From positions 1 through 64,000 of the forward strand of contig NZ_LQXO02000039.1 of NCBI RefSeq assembly GCF_001639065.2: a stretch of 64,000 bases of DNA, read 5' to 3'. This DNA comes from Vibrio barjaei (GTDB lineage Bacteria; Pseudomonadota; Gammaproteobacteria; Enterobacterales; Vibrionaceae). Shown piece by piece: positions 26,741 to 35,584 of the stretch (positions within the stretch are counted from its first letter, which is position 1; every line of letters begins with the position of its first letter). The notes under the pieces were generated by a model. It searched no databases. It saw only the letters and a program-made list of their open reading frames with translations, and was not told where the DNA came from. A program made the translations under genes and the position numbers.

Positions 26741-27408
26741 CCTTAACCTTTTCTCCTACTCTGGCTCACACACCAATAAAGATTATTAATAGGCTAAAGC
26801 AACGTATCGGTACGTTGATCGCAACGCTCTTCCTCCTAGTGACGACAGGCTGTGCTTTACAACCACAAGATGCTTCTACACAAGTGCAACTAAACTCAAA
26901 TACATCGGTTGAACTGCCAACTCCAGCTCAACTAGGGTATCAGCTCAACGCCAGTCAACTGATCAGTGCGACCTGGCAAACTCCAAAGGGACCAGAGTCC
27001 TCACAACTGCCAGTGCAGTTGCAAGTGGATAAAGACAAACTTGTACTCGCTGGGTTCTCTTCATGGGGAACACGCATTATGTCTCTGAGTTATCAGAATA
27101 ACGATATCGAGGCGAATGTACTAAACGGTTTGGAGAATACACTTCCTGAGCCGGAGCAAATTTTGTTTAATCTCATGATGACGCTCTGGCCAAAGAGCGC
27201 TTGGGAAGCTCCACTTAGCGCAATAGGTTGGCGAATCAAAGATTCCACGCAACAACGTCAGCTCATCGATGAGACTGGGGCTACGGTAATCACAATCCGT
27301 TACAGCAACCCAGATCCACTTCGTGGTAAAATTTACTTTGAGCACCAACAATTGGGGTACTCAATTGTAATCCAAACGCTCAACTTTCAACTCAACGGCA
27401 GTAAATAA
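26737..27408 (+). CDS. apeN: DUF3261-type lipoprotein of the polyene cluster
   Basis: A 223-residue protein with a long basic N-terminus, a hydrophobic segment and a lipobox LVTTGC (Cys about 38). The start overlaps the exporter stop as ATGA. The mature domain looks like a beta-rich LolB-like fold, which would fit with the LolA-like protein two genes upstream as a delivery pair. The LolB comparison is inferred from arrangement and domain type. Confidence 0.7.
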   Translation: MTLTFSPTLAHTPIKIINRLKQRIGTLIATLFLLVTTGCALQPQDASTQVQLNSNTSVELPTPAQLGYQLNASQLISATWQTPKGPESSQLPVQLQVDKDKLVLAGFSSWGTRIMSLSYQNNDIEANVLNGLENTLPEPEQILFNLMMTLWPKSAWEAPLSAIGWRIKDSTQQRQLIDETGATVITIRYSNPDPLRGKIYFEHQQLGYSIVIQTLNFQLNGSK

Positions 27409-27417
27409 TAGATAGGT

Positions 27418-28623
27418 ATGAAGCAAAGCATTCCCCCAATACCCATTTTCATCCAAGATTGCGGGTTCCACTCAGCTCTAGGACATACACCTGAAGGTGT
27501 AAGACGGAGTTTGTCTCAAGGTTATTGCAACCATATGGAACACGACCATGGATTGTTGAATTCGGGAAAAGAGACTGTCGTAGGACGCGTTAAAGAAGCA
27601 CTACCTGAGCTTCCCGCCGAGCTTAGCCACTACGATTCAAGAAACAATCGATTGGCGCTTTCTGCATTGCAACAAATAGAAGACAATGTGCGAGCCGCCA
27701 TTAATCGTTATGGTTCAGAGCGCGTCGCCGTCATTGTAGGGACCAGCACATCTGGGATTTCCGACGGTGAAGTGGCTTACACTGAAATACTGGCTACAGG
27801 CCAATTTCCAAAAGAATATCATTACACCAAACAAGAGTTGGGTAACTGTAGTGACTTTATTGCTAAGTACTTTGGCATCAAAGGTCCTTGTTATGCGATT
27901 TCAACAGCCTGCTCTTCCAGTGGGCGTGTATTTATCACAGCGAAACGGCTACTCAAGTCAGGGCTGGTAGATGCGGTTATTGTAGGCGGTGCAGATACGC
28001 TATGTGCACTAACACTGAACGGATTCAATAGCTTAGAAGCGCTATCCAATACGCTTTGTCGTCCATTCGATGCAGCTCGAGATGGAATCAATATTGGTGA
28101 GTCCGCCGCCTTTATGCTGCTTGGTCATCAACCATTAGACACCGATAACAAGCCAATCGCTTTGCTAGGGGCTGGTGACAGTTCTGACGCCCATCATATC
28201 TCAGCGCCTCACCCGGAAGGTCGTGGTGCGGAAGAAGCAATGCAAAAAGCCCTAGCAGATGCTCAACTAAGCCCAACAGATATTGGCTATATTAATGCCC
28301 ATGGAACCGCGACACCATTAAACGATAGTATGGAAAGCAAAGCCATTGCTCGTGTTTTCGGTTCTAACGTGCCAGTTAGCTCCACCAAACCATTTACTGG
28401 CCATACACTTGGCGCAGCCAGCGCAACAGAAGCGGCTATTGCTTACCACATACTCAAATCGGATTTGTCTTTGCCTAAGCAATCCTGCAAAAACAAAGCA
28501 CCCGACATCGACATTAGCCTTGTGGAGACTGACCTCAAACTCAATGGAAAAGCAATATTGAGTAACTCATTTGCCTTTGGCGGCAACAACATCAGTCTTA
28601 TTTTTGGAGAATGGAATGACTAA
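27418..28623 (+). CDS. apeO: beta-ketoacyl-ACP synthase, chain-extending
   Basis: A 401-residue ketosynthase with Cys165 in AISTACSSSGR and the two His in NAHGTATPLND and TGHTLGAASA. All three catalytic residues are present. It is expected to pair with the Cys-less ApeC to elongate the aryl polyene with malonyl units. It ends 8 bases into the next gene. Confidence 0.87.
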   Translation: MKQSIPPIPIFIQDCGFHSALGHTPEGVRRSLSQGYCNHMEHDHGLLNSGKETVVGRVKEALPELPAELSHYDSRNNRLALSALQQIEDNVRAAINRYGSERVAVIVGTSTSGISDGEVAYTEILATGQFPKEYHYTKQELGNCSDFIAKYFGIKGPCYAISTACSSSGRVFITAKRLLKSGLVDAVIVGGADTLCALTLNGFNSLEALSNTLCRPFDAARDGINIGESAAFMLLGHQPLDTDNKPIALLGAGDSSDAHHISAPHPEGRGAEEAMQKALADAQLSPTDIGYINAHGTATPLNDSMESKAIARVFGSNVPVSSTKPFTGHTLGAASATEAAIAYHILKSDLSLPKQSCKNKAPDIDISLVETDLKLNGKAILSNSFAFGGNNISLIFGEWND

Positions 28624-29080
28624 TTTTCCAGACATCGCCGAACTGCTTCCTCATGATGCACCGATGATTTTGGTGGACCGTTTGATTGATGTACAAGAAG
28701 AGTCTGTGCACTGCCAAGTGGATATTGGCGAGCACCAATTGTTTTTTGATAACGAATCTAAGACCACTCCCGCATACGTCGGTATCGAGTTCATGGCACA
28801 ATCTATTGCCGCTTGGTCAGGGTTTCATGCGAAACAAAAAGGTGAGACACCACCCATCGGTTTTCTATTAGGTAGCCGACGTTACCAGGTTGATTGTGAC
28901 CGTTTTGAGCAGGGACAAACTCTCGATATCTATGCTGAGAAAGTAATTGAAGATAGTGGAATGGCGGTATTTTCTGCCCGAATTGAGCTTGATGGAGTAC
29001 AACTTGCTTCATGCCAACTCAATGTTTACGTACCATCTGAACAAAAATTAGAAGAAATGAAAAATAGGAACTCCCAATGA
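28616..29080 (+). CDS. apeP: 3-hydroxyacyl-ACP dehydratase subunit 2
   Basis: A 154-residue hot-dog protein starting at MTNFPDIAELLPHDAPM. The start at 28616 has GGAG 7 bases upstream. The earlier in-frame start at 28571 is inside apeO. Segments LLPHDAPMILVDR and PAYVGIEFMAQSIAAWSG match the FabA/FabZ-like APE dehydratases. It should form the active heterodimer with ApeI. Confidence 0.83.
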   Translation: MTNFPDIAELLPHDAPMILVDRLIDVQEESVHCQVDIGEHQLFFDNESKTTPAYVGIEFMAQSIAAWSGFHAKQKGETPPIGFLLGSRRYQVDCDRFEQGQTLDIYAEKVIEDSGMAVFSARIELDGVQLASCQLNVYVPSEQKLEEMKNRNSQ

Positions 29081-29802
29081 GCCGACAAGTTTTAGTCACT
29101 GGTGCCAGTAAAGGTATTGGTAAAGCCATTGCTATACAACTCGCTAATGATGGTTTTACCGTCGCCGTGCATTACATGGGCGATAAACAAGGCGCGCAAG
29201 CTACGTTGTCAGCCATCGAAGCGAATGGCGGTAATGGCCGCTTGATTCAGTTTGATATCAGTAATCGTGCCCAATGTCGTGAGCAAATTGAGGCGGATAT
29301 TACTGAGCATGGTGCGTACTACGGCGTGGTCAACAACGCGGGGATTACTAGAGATACCGCTTTTCCGGCGATGACGGAGCAAGAGTGGGATGGGGTTATT
29401 CATACTAACCTAGACAGTTTTTATAACGTACTTCATCCTTGTGTAATGCCAATGGTTCAAAAACGAAAAGGCGGCAGAATCGTCACTCTTGCATCTGTGT
29501 CAGGCATCATGGGTAATCGCGGGCAAACGAACTATAGCGCTGCAAAAGCTGGCGTCATTGGTGCGACAAAATCGCTCGCTCTAGAACTGGCTAAGCGCAA
29601 GATCACAGTGAACTGCGTAGCACCTGGTTTGATTGATACAGGAATGGTGGATGAGCATGTGAAAGAGCACGCGATGCCACAAATTCCACTACGAAGAATG
29701 GGTGAGCCTGAAGAAGTGGCTGGTCTGGTAAGCTATCTGATGTCTGATATAGCCTCTTATGTCACCCGCCAAGTTATCTCTGTTAACGGAGGCTTAGTAT
29801 GA
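29077..29802 (+). CDS. apeQ: 3-ketoacyl-ACP reductase (FabG-like SDR)
   Basis: A 241-residue short-chain dehydrogenase. TGASKGIG (7-14) binds NADPH, NNAG lies near 86-89, and the catalytic Ser-Tyr-Lys are in SVSGIMGNRGQTNYSAAKAG (about 138-157). It reduces the ketoacyl intermediate before dehydration. Both ends overlap neighbours by 4 bases. Confidence 0.92.
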   Translation: MSRQVLVTGASKGIGKAIAIQLANDGFTVAVHYMGDKQGAQATLSAIEANGGNGRLIQFDISNRAQCREQIEADITEHGAYYGVVNNAGITRDTAFPAMTEQEWDGVIHTNLDSFYNVLHPCVMPMVQKRKGGRIVTLASVSGIMGNRGQTNYSAAKAGVIGATKSLALELAKRKITVNCVAPGLIDTGMVDEHVKEHAMPQIPLRRMGEPEEVAGLVSYLMSDIASYVTRQVISVNGGLV

Positions 29803-31025
29803 GTCGCCGTGTTGTAGTGACAGGAATGTCCGGCGTTACCGCTTTTGGCAACGACTGGACGACAGTTGAGCCGAAGCTTCGCGCCTGTGAAAACGCCACT
29901 CAATATATGCCAAGTTACGAGCAATATGACGGGTTAAATACAAAATTAGCTGCACCAATTGATCAATTCGAATTGCCTAAGCATTATAAACGTAAACAAG
30001 TTCGCGGTATGGGGCGTGTTTCTAAGCTCGCTACTGTTGCTACTGAAAATGCATTACTGCAATCAGGGCTTATAGGTAATGACGTTCTTACCAACGGGCA
30101 AACTGGTATTGCTTACGGCTCTTCTACCGGAAGTACCGATGCCATTGGTGCGTTTGGTGTGATGCTCAATGAAAAAAGCACTAAAGCTATCACCGCAACC
30201 ACATATGTTCAGATGATGCCCCACACTACCGCGGTTAATGTGGGCCTCTTCTTCGGCCTTAAAGGTCGCGTCATTCCTACCAGTAGCGCTTGTACATCAG
30301 GAAGTCAGGCGATTGGCTATGCTTTTGAAGCTGTCAAACATGGCTATCAAACGGTGATGGTTGCAGGCGGTGGCGAAGAGCTCTGCCCAACGGAATCGGC
30401 CGTCTTCGACACGCTATTTGCCACCAGCTTAAAAAACGATGATCCAAAGTCCACGCCGAGTCCTTACGACTCAGGCAGAGACGGCTTAGTCATTGGCGAA
30501 GGCGCTGGCACATTGATCCTTGAAGACTACGAACACGCCGTTGCTAGAGGTGCCACTATTTACGCTGAGATCATCGGTTTTGCCAGTAATTGCGATGCTG
30601 CACATGTAACACAGCCTCAAATGGAAACCATGCAAATCTGTATGGAAATGGCGTTACGAGATGCCGGTATCACCGCCGATAAAATCGGCTACGTTTCTGC
30701 CCATGGAACCGCTACAGAGCGCGGTGATATCGCAGAAAGTAACGCAACAGCCAATGTCTTTGGCAACATTCCTATCAGTTCTCTTAAGAGTTATTTTGGT
30801 CATACCTTAGGGGCTTGTGGCGCTATTGAAGCTTGGCTTAGCTTAGAGATGATGAACTCTGGCTGGTTTAGCCCAACGTTAAACCTAAACAACCTCGATA
30901 AAGAGTGTGGTGCATTAGATTACATCACTGGCGAAGGACGCAATATCGACGCTGCATACATCATGAGCAATAACTTTGCTTTTGGTGGTATCAATACGTC
31001 GATTATTTTTAAGAAATACAACTAG
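29799..31025 (+). CDS. apeR: beta-ketoacyl-ACP synthase 2
   Basis: A 408-residue ketosynthase, FabF-like. Cys165 is in PTSSACTSGSQ, and the two catalytic His lie in SAHGTATERGD and FGHTLGACGA. In the Xenorhabdus system ApeR is a separate homodimeric ketosynthase, possibly for the first condensations. It is the last gene of the polyene operon and is followed by a hairpin. Confidence 0.88.
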   Translation: MSRRVVVTGMSGVTAFGNDWTTVEPKLRACENATQYMPSYEQYDGLNTKLAAPIDQFELPKHYKRKQVRGMGRVSKLATVATENALLQSGLIGNDVLTNGQTGIAYGSSTGSTDAIGAFGVMLNEKSTKAITATTYVQMMPHTTAVNVGLFFGLKGRVIPTSSACTSGSQAIGYAFEAVKHGYQTVMVAGGGEELCPTESAVFDTLFATSLKNDDPKSTPSPYDSGRDGLVIGEGAGTLILEDYEHAVARGATIYAEIIGFASNCDAAHVTQPQMETMQICMEMALRDAGITADKIGYVSAHGTATERGDIAESNATANVFGNIPISSLKSYFGHTLGACGAIEAWLSLEMMNSGWFSPTLNLNNLDKECGALDYITGEGRNIDAAYIMSNNFAFGGINTSIIFKKYN

Positions 31026-31064
31026 ACTTCCTACGCGTCATACATACAGTTATGTCGCTCTTTT

Positions 31065-31090
31065 CCTCCGTTCATTTCATTGAGCGGAGG
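31065..31090 (+). terminator. probable terminator of the aryl polyene operon
   Basis: CCTCCGTTCA (31065-31074) pairs with TGAGCGGAGG (31081-31090) with one G-U pair and a 6-base loop, and T-rich sequence follows. It lies 40 bases after the apeR stop. Confidence 0.65.
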
Positions 31091-31282
31091 TCTGTTATTT
31101 TGTCCTCATACCCTCTCCCACTAAAGTTATATGCCTCACCTGACATCATTTTTCTGTCACAAATAGACATACTGATATTTATCCTTGTGATATCAGCTAT
31201 CGCCCTCGCTGCGTTGTTGGTCTTTATCTCGCTATCTACAATGCGCCTCAGATACTTAAAGCCCACAATTTATGAGGCCATT

Positions 31283-33277
31283 ATGAAAAAATCCATTCTA
31301 GCTGTTTCCGTATTATCTATTGTTTCTGCACATGCATTTGCAGATTACGAGTCAGTAGAGACTTACCAAGGTAAACCAGCAACTTCACACACTATCGAAG
31401 CCAACAATGCGCTCGCAAAAACACTTCCATGGAAAGATACCACCGCGTTTGATCGTTCCAAGCGAGGCCTAATAGCCGAGTTTGGTGACCATCGTGCAGG
31501 AGAGCTAAAAAACCGCATGGCTCACTTAGATAATGATGAAATTCCAGCCTCGGTTAACCCTTCGATTTGGCGACAAGCACAGATGAACTTTACGTCAGGC
31601 GGTCTGTATCAAGTCACTGAAGGTGTGTATCAGATTCGTGGTGCTGACCTTTCAAACATGACTATCTACAAAGCAAAAACAGGCTACATTATTCACGACC
31701 CTATGGTAACGGCTGAAACCGCACTAGCAGGTTGGGAGTTTGCGAAAAAGCATCTTCCGAAAATCAACGGCAAGCATAACATCGTAGGTATGATTTACTC
31801 GCATACGCACGTTGACCACTTCGGCGGCTCGCGTGGTATCTACGAGTCAGGTGACTTTGTAGAAGGTGCTCCTATTATCGCACCGGTAGATTTCATCCGT
31901 GAAATGGCGGACGAAAATGTATTAGCGGGCAACGCAATGGGACGTCGTTCAGCTTATCAATACGGCTCAGAACTGGGTAACGATGTCACTGGTATTGTTG
32001 ATAATGCACTGGGCATGGGCTTATCAAAAGGTAATGTTACGCTTGTAGCGCCAACGCAATACATTGAAGAAAGAGAAGAGACCGTTGATATTGGTGGGCT
32101 AGAGTTCCACTTTATCAATATGCCAGGAGCAGAGGCACCCGCAGAGATTGTTCATTACATCCCTGAATACCGCACACTGCATACTGCAGAACTGACCTAC
32201 GACGGCCAACACAATATCTATACCTTCCGCGGTGCTAAAGTCCGTGACTCGTTAATCTGGACTAAGTACCTGACAGAGCTGAAAATGCGATTTGTAGACT
32301 CTGGATTAGTCGACAGTATTCACGCTGCTCACTCTGCTCCGATGTGGAATGATAAAGGGAACGAAATTTCCGACTACATTACCCTTCAGCGCGATAACTA
32401 TGGATTTGTCCATAACCAGTCGCTGCGCCTTGCTAACCATGGTGTCACCATTAATGATGTTGGGCGTGAAATCGACAAGATCATTCCGAAAACGCAGCAA
32501 AACAACTGGGCTTCAAGAGGTTACCACGGCTCCTACTCGCATAATGCACGTGCTGTTGTGAACATGTATTTGGGTTATTACGACATGAATCCAGTTAACA
32601 CCAATCCACTGACTACAGTTGATAAGTCATGTACCTATGTTAACGCTGCTGGTATCGATACCTTCATGAAAGTCGGCCAAGAACATTTTGCGGTGGGCGA
32701 GTATCAACAAGCCTCTCAACTGCTCAATGATGTTGTCATGTGTAATCCCGATAACAAACAAGCACGCGAGTTGTTAGCTGACAGCTTTGAGCAGCAAGGC
32801 TATCAGTCAGAAACTATGGCGTGGCGTAATAGCTACTTACAAGCTGCGGTTGAGCTTCGTACCAACCAAATCGGTGAAGGAACTAAAGTAGCATCGGCGG
32901 ATGTTATCGCCAACACACCAACTTCGAGTTTCCTAGATTTCATCGCCGTGCGCCTCAATGCTCCTAAAGCGGAAACACTAGGTTTAGAATTCAATATGAA
33001 TGTGGTTCATCCTGACGTTCAAGAAACCTATTACGTTGAAGTGTCTAACGCCAATATGGCAAGCCTTGAAGTCGATGAAATAGTGAAAGATACCGATACC
33101 ACCCTACGCATCAACAAATCCGATTTGACCAAGGTGGTGTTAGGTCAAACTACGCTTGATGAGTTGATTAAGTCCAACGAAGCTCAAGTTGAAGGTGATG
33201 CGAACACGCTCAAAGATTTGGCTAGTTCGCTAGATAGCTTTAAGCAAGGTTTCGAAATTATGCCTCTGGCTAAATAA
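31283..33277 (+). CDS. secreted type III alkylsulfatase (SdsA/YjcS-like metallo-beta-lactamase fold)
   Basis: A 664-residue protein with a signal peptide (MKKSILAVSVLSIVSAHAFA). The binuclear zinc motif SHTHVDHFGG is at 173-182, and GAEAPAEIVHY and LHTAELT downstream carry the acidic ligands seen in SdsA1. A helical dimerisation domain and a C-terminal SCP2-like domain (from about 540) follow. It hydrolyses primary alkyl sulfates such as dodecyl sulfate in the periplasm. GAGG at 31274-31277 supports this start over a 77-codon longer open frame. It is monocistronic and acquired no obvious partner gene. Confidence 0.9.
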   Translation: MKKSILAVSVLSIVSAHAFADYESVETYQGKPATSHTIEANNALAKTLPWKDTTAFDRSKRGLIAEFGDHRAGELKNRMAHLDNDEIPASVNPSIWRQAQMNFTSGGLYQVTEGVYQIRGADLSNMTIYKAKTGYIIHDPMVTAETALAGWEFAKKHLPKINGKHNIVGMIYSHTHVDHFGGSRGIYESGDFVEGAPIIAPVDFIREMADENVLAGNAMGRRSAYQYGSELGNDVTGIVDNALGMGLSKGNVTLVAPTQYIEEREETVDIGGLEFHFINMPGAEAPAEIVHYIPEYRTLHTAELTYDGQHNIYTFRGAKVRDSLIWTKYLTELKMRFVDSGLVDSIHAAHSAPMWNDKGNEISDYITLQRDNYGFVHNQSLRLANHGVTINDVGREIDKIIPKTQQNNWASRGYHGSYSHNARAVVNMYLGYYDMNPVNTNPLTTVDKSCTYVNAAGIDTFMKVGQEHFAVGEYQQASQLLNDVVMCNPDNKQARELLADSFEQQGYQSETMAWRNSYLQAAVELRTNQIGEGTKVASADVIANTPTSSFLDFIAVRLNAPKAETLGLEFNMNVVHPDVQETYYVEVSNANMASLEVDEIVKDTDTTLRINKSDLTKVVLGQTTLDELIKSNEAQVEGDANTLKDLASSLDSFKQGFEIMPLAK

Positions 33278-33513
33278 CTCTCTCGTCTAGAAAGTATTAT
33301 CTAAAACAACAAAGGTAGTATGCAGCTGGCAAACTCGAACGATACAGTCAATGCATACTACCAACCCACCCTTCCTCTTCAATATTCCATACCAATCTAT
33401 TCATATCACGCTAGCTAATGAGGCAATCAGTCCTTTTCAGACCATGCTGTTCATCTTTTTAATTACTATCATACGCTCGAAAATTCCGTCTTTTTAGCAC
33501 CTACGATTCTGAT
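33278..33513. other. 236-base spacer with a long inverted repeat
   Basis: It holds a perfect 11-bp inverted repeat, GGTAGTATGCA (33314-33324) and TGCATACTACC (33352-33362), separated by 27 bases and placed shortly after the alkylsulfatase stop. No T-run follows. It should also contain the promoter of the following lysR gene. Confidence 0.5.
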
Positions 33514-34404
33514 ATGAAAATTGCAGACCTAAAACTGTTCACAAAAGTAGTAGAACTAGGCAGTTTTACTGCCGCGGCCAATGCCCTTGACCTGCCTAGA
33601 GCCAATGTCAGTCGGCGAATCAATGAACTCGAAAAGGCAGTAGGGTCGCAATTATTTCACCGGACAACCCGCAACCTATCGCTGACAAACAGTGGTAGCA
33701 CCTATTTTGACGAAATTACCCAAGCCATAGAGTTATTCGACCGTGCTCAACAATCACTGTCCAGTTCTAGAGATATGCTTACTGGGAAAATTAAGCTCGG
33801 AGTCCTACCCGAGACTTATGACCTTCTGCAGCCTATCTTGTTCGAATTTCATGACAAATACCCTGAGATTCAACTCGACATCCGCAGTATCAGTAACGGA
33901 TTCAATGAGATTTTTCAGCAGGGTTTAGATATCGCTATTCACGGCGGAACCATATTCGACTCTGATATTGTTGCCCGAAAAGTGATTCAATATCGCCGAG
34001 CATTAGTCGCTTCGCCTGAGTATGTTGAAGAGTTTGGAGCTCTAGAGTCGTTAGACGAACTTGACCAACATAAGTGTATTTGTTTTCGCTGGCCTAGTGG
34101 TGATATCGACAGCCAGTGGCACTTTGATTCAGGTACCGCTTCTGTCAAAGCAAGTTTAATCGCCAACAGTGTCGGCTTTATTAAAGGCGCGACCATAAGG
34201 GGTCGAGGTATTAGTTTCTTACCGACAATGATGATACAACGAGAGCTAAAACAAGGAACGCTCGTGCCTTTGCTACCTCAAGAAACAGCCATAAAAGAAG
34301 ATGGTTGGCTACTCTACCCTCAGCCAAAAACATTGAATAAAGCCAGTAAAGTGCTCATCGAGCACCTCTCTTCAGAAATACCGCGCCTCAATCAATTGTC
34401 ATAA
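33514..34404 (+). CDS. LysR-family regulator upstream of the RND operon
   Basis: A 296-residue LysR protein of the CrgA/DsdC-like subgroup. The HTH (residues 1-60) reads FTAAANALDLPRANVSRRINELE, then a substrate-binding domain. It points the same way as the efflux operon, 87 bases upstream, so it may be cotranscribed or control the operon through the palindromes in between. The effector is unknown. Confidence 0.87.
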   Translation: MKIADLKLFTKVVELGSFTAAANALDLPRANVSRRINELEKAVGSQLFHRTTRNLSLTNSGSTYFDEITQAIELFDRAQQSLSSSRDMLTGKIKLGVLPETYDLLQPILFEFHDKYPEIQLDIRSISNGFNEIFQQGLDIAIHGGTIFDSDIVARKVIQYRRALVASPEYVEEFGALESLDELDQHKCICFRWPSGDIDSQWHFDSGTASVKASLIANSVGFIKGATIRGRGISFLPTMMIQRELKQGTLVPLLPQETAIKEDGWLLYPQPKTLNKASKVLIEHLSSEIPRLNQLS

Positions 34405-34415
34405 TTTTTATGACA
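34397..34415. promoter_or_regulatory. 19-bp palindrome at the lysR stop codon
   Basis: TGTCATAA-TTT-TTATGACA is a perfect palindrome with 8-bp arms. It includes the lysR TAA. It may be an operator or a weak AT-rich terminator for lysR. Confidence 0.4.
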
Positions 34416-34440
34416 GTAAGTCTCATCAGAGACGGCTTAT

Positions 34441-34455
34441 TTGAACACTGTTCAA
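34441..34455. promoter_or_regulatory. 15-bp palindromic operator candidate upstream of the RND operon
   Basis: TTGAACA-C-TGTTCAA has perfect 7-bp arms, the size and shape of a dimeric repressor site (TetR- or LysR-like). It lies 36 bases upstream of the MFP start. Confidence 0.45.
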
Positions 34456-34460
34456 TATTA

Positions 34461-34488
34461 AGATAGCTCCATTATTACGGAGCTATCT
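34461..34488 (+). promoter_or_regulatory. 5'-leader hairpin enclosing the ribosome binding site of the MFP gene
   Basis: AGATAGCTCC (34461-34470) and GGAGCTATCT (34479-34488) form a perfect 10-bp stem with an 8-base loop. The only Shine-Dalgarno of the MFP gene, GGAG at 34479-34482, lies in the stem, 9 bases before the ATG at 34492. Folding would hide it from ribosomes, so translation may be controlled. It could also serve as a DNA operator. Confidence 0.55.
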
Positions 34489-34491
34489 ATT

Positions 34492-35574
34492 ATGAAAACA
34501 ATAAACACAATCACACTCTGCATCGCAACGTCCATCGCGTTGCTTGGATGCAATCAAGCCAAGGTGCTAGAGCAACCTGAACCAAAACAAACCACTTTAC
34601 AGGTCATCAGACTCAATAGCTTAGAAGATAATTCAACCAAGCATTTTAGTGGTGTAGTCCGTGCTCATGATAGCGCTAACTTGGCATTTCGAGTTCCCGG
34701 TACGCTGAGCGAAGTTCACGTACAAGCAGGCGATAGTGTTAGAAAGGGTGACGTAATTGCTCGCTTAGATCCTCATGACTATCAAGTAGCACTCGAAGAA
34801 CTAGAAGCAAAGATGCTTGAAGCAAAATCAGCTCACAAACTAGCAAAAGCCGAGTTAAAACGGGTTAAACAAGCAATCGCTGACAATGCGATTGCCAGTG
34901 TAAATTTGGACCGTGCCACGAGTGGTTATGAACGTAGCCTTTCAGCAGTGAAAGTCGTCAATAAAAACATCCAGAGAGCCAAAGACACATTAGGCTATAC
35001 ACAGTTGGTCGCACCTTTTGACGGTATTATCGCCAGCGTAGAATTTGATGCCCATGAGCAGGTTCTACCCGGTATTGCCGTAGCAACCATGCAAGATAAC
35101 TCCGCATTGGACGTTAAGATTGATGTGCCAGAAAATATGATCGACCAGTTTAGTATCAACGATTCAGGCTCTATTACCTGGTATCAATCAGACACTCCTA
35201 TCAACGGGTATGTCACCGAGATAGCTCCACTTCCTCACCTGATCAAACAGACCTATACCGTTACCTACACATTGGACAATGCAAACCAACATCTCTTCTC
35301 GGGCAAGTCCGTTACGGTGTCATCAAAAACAACGGTGGCTAAAGATTCATTCTGTATTCCCTACTCGGCGCTAGTGGGAGAGAAAGAGGAACTACATATC
35401 AATGTGGTACGCAATAACGAGGTGGTCTCGACACCCGTTGAACTGAGATCTTTAGATGCTTATCAAGCTTGTATCTCTGGAAATGTGAAAGGCGACGACT
35501 ACGTAGTAGTGAGCGGATCTTTCTATTTAAAAGATGGTGATGTAGCAGACAAACTTGTACTTAGGGATCTATAG
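34492..35574 (+). CDS. RND efflux periplasmic adaptor (membrane fusion lipoprotein)
   Basis: A 360-residue MFP with a lipobox IALLGC (Cys20). It has lipoyl halves (VPGTLSEVHVQAGDSVRKGDVIARLDPHDY near 62-91 and YTQLVAPFDGIIASVEFDAHEQV), a coiled-coil hairpin between them and a beta-barrel domain after. It bridges the inner-membrane pump and the outer-membrane channel encoded downstream. It starts the three-gene operon. Confidence 0.9.
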   Translation: MKTINTITLCIATSIALLGCNQAKVLEQPEPKQTTLQVIRLNSLEDNSTKHFSGVVRAHDSANLAFRVPGTLSEVHVQAGDSVRKGDVIARLDPHDYQVALEELEAKMLEAKSAHKLAKAELKRVKQAIADNAIASVNLDRATSGYERSLSAVKVVNKNIQRAKDTLGYTQLVAPFDGIIASVEFDAHEQVLPGIAVATMQDNSALDVKIDVPENMIDQFSINDSGSITWYQSDTPINGYVTEIAPLPHLIKQTYTVTYTLDNANQHLFSGKSVTVSSKTTVAKDSFCIPYSALVGEKEELHINVVRNNEVVSTPVELRSLDAYQACISGNVKGDDYVVVSGSFYLKDGDVADKLVLRDL

Positions 35575-35584
35575 GACATAGAAC

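Noticed and set aside
31052..31282. Hydrophobic 77-codon extension in front of the alkylsulfatase (possible membrane leader)
   Set aside because: It passes through the polyene operon terminator, and the downstream ATG at 31283 has both a ribosome site and a proper signal peptide.
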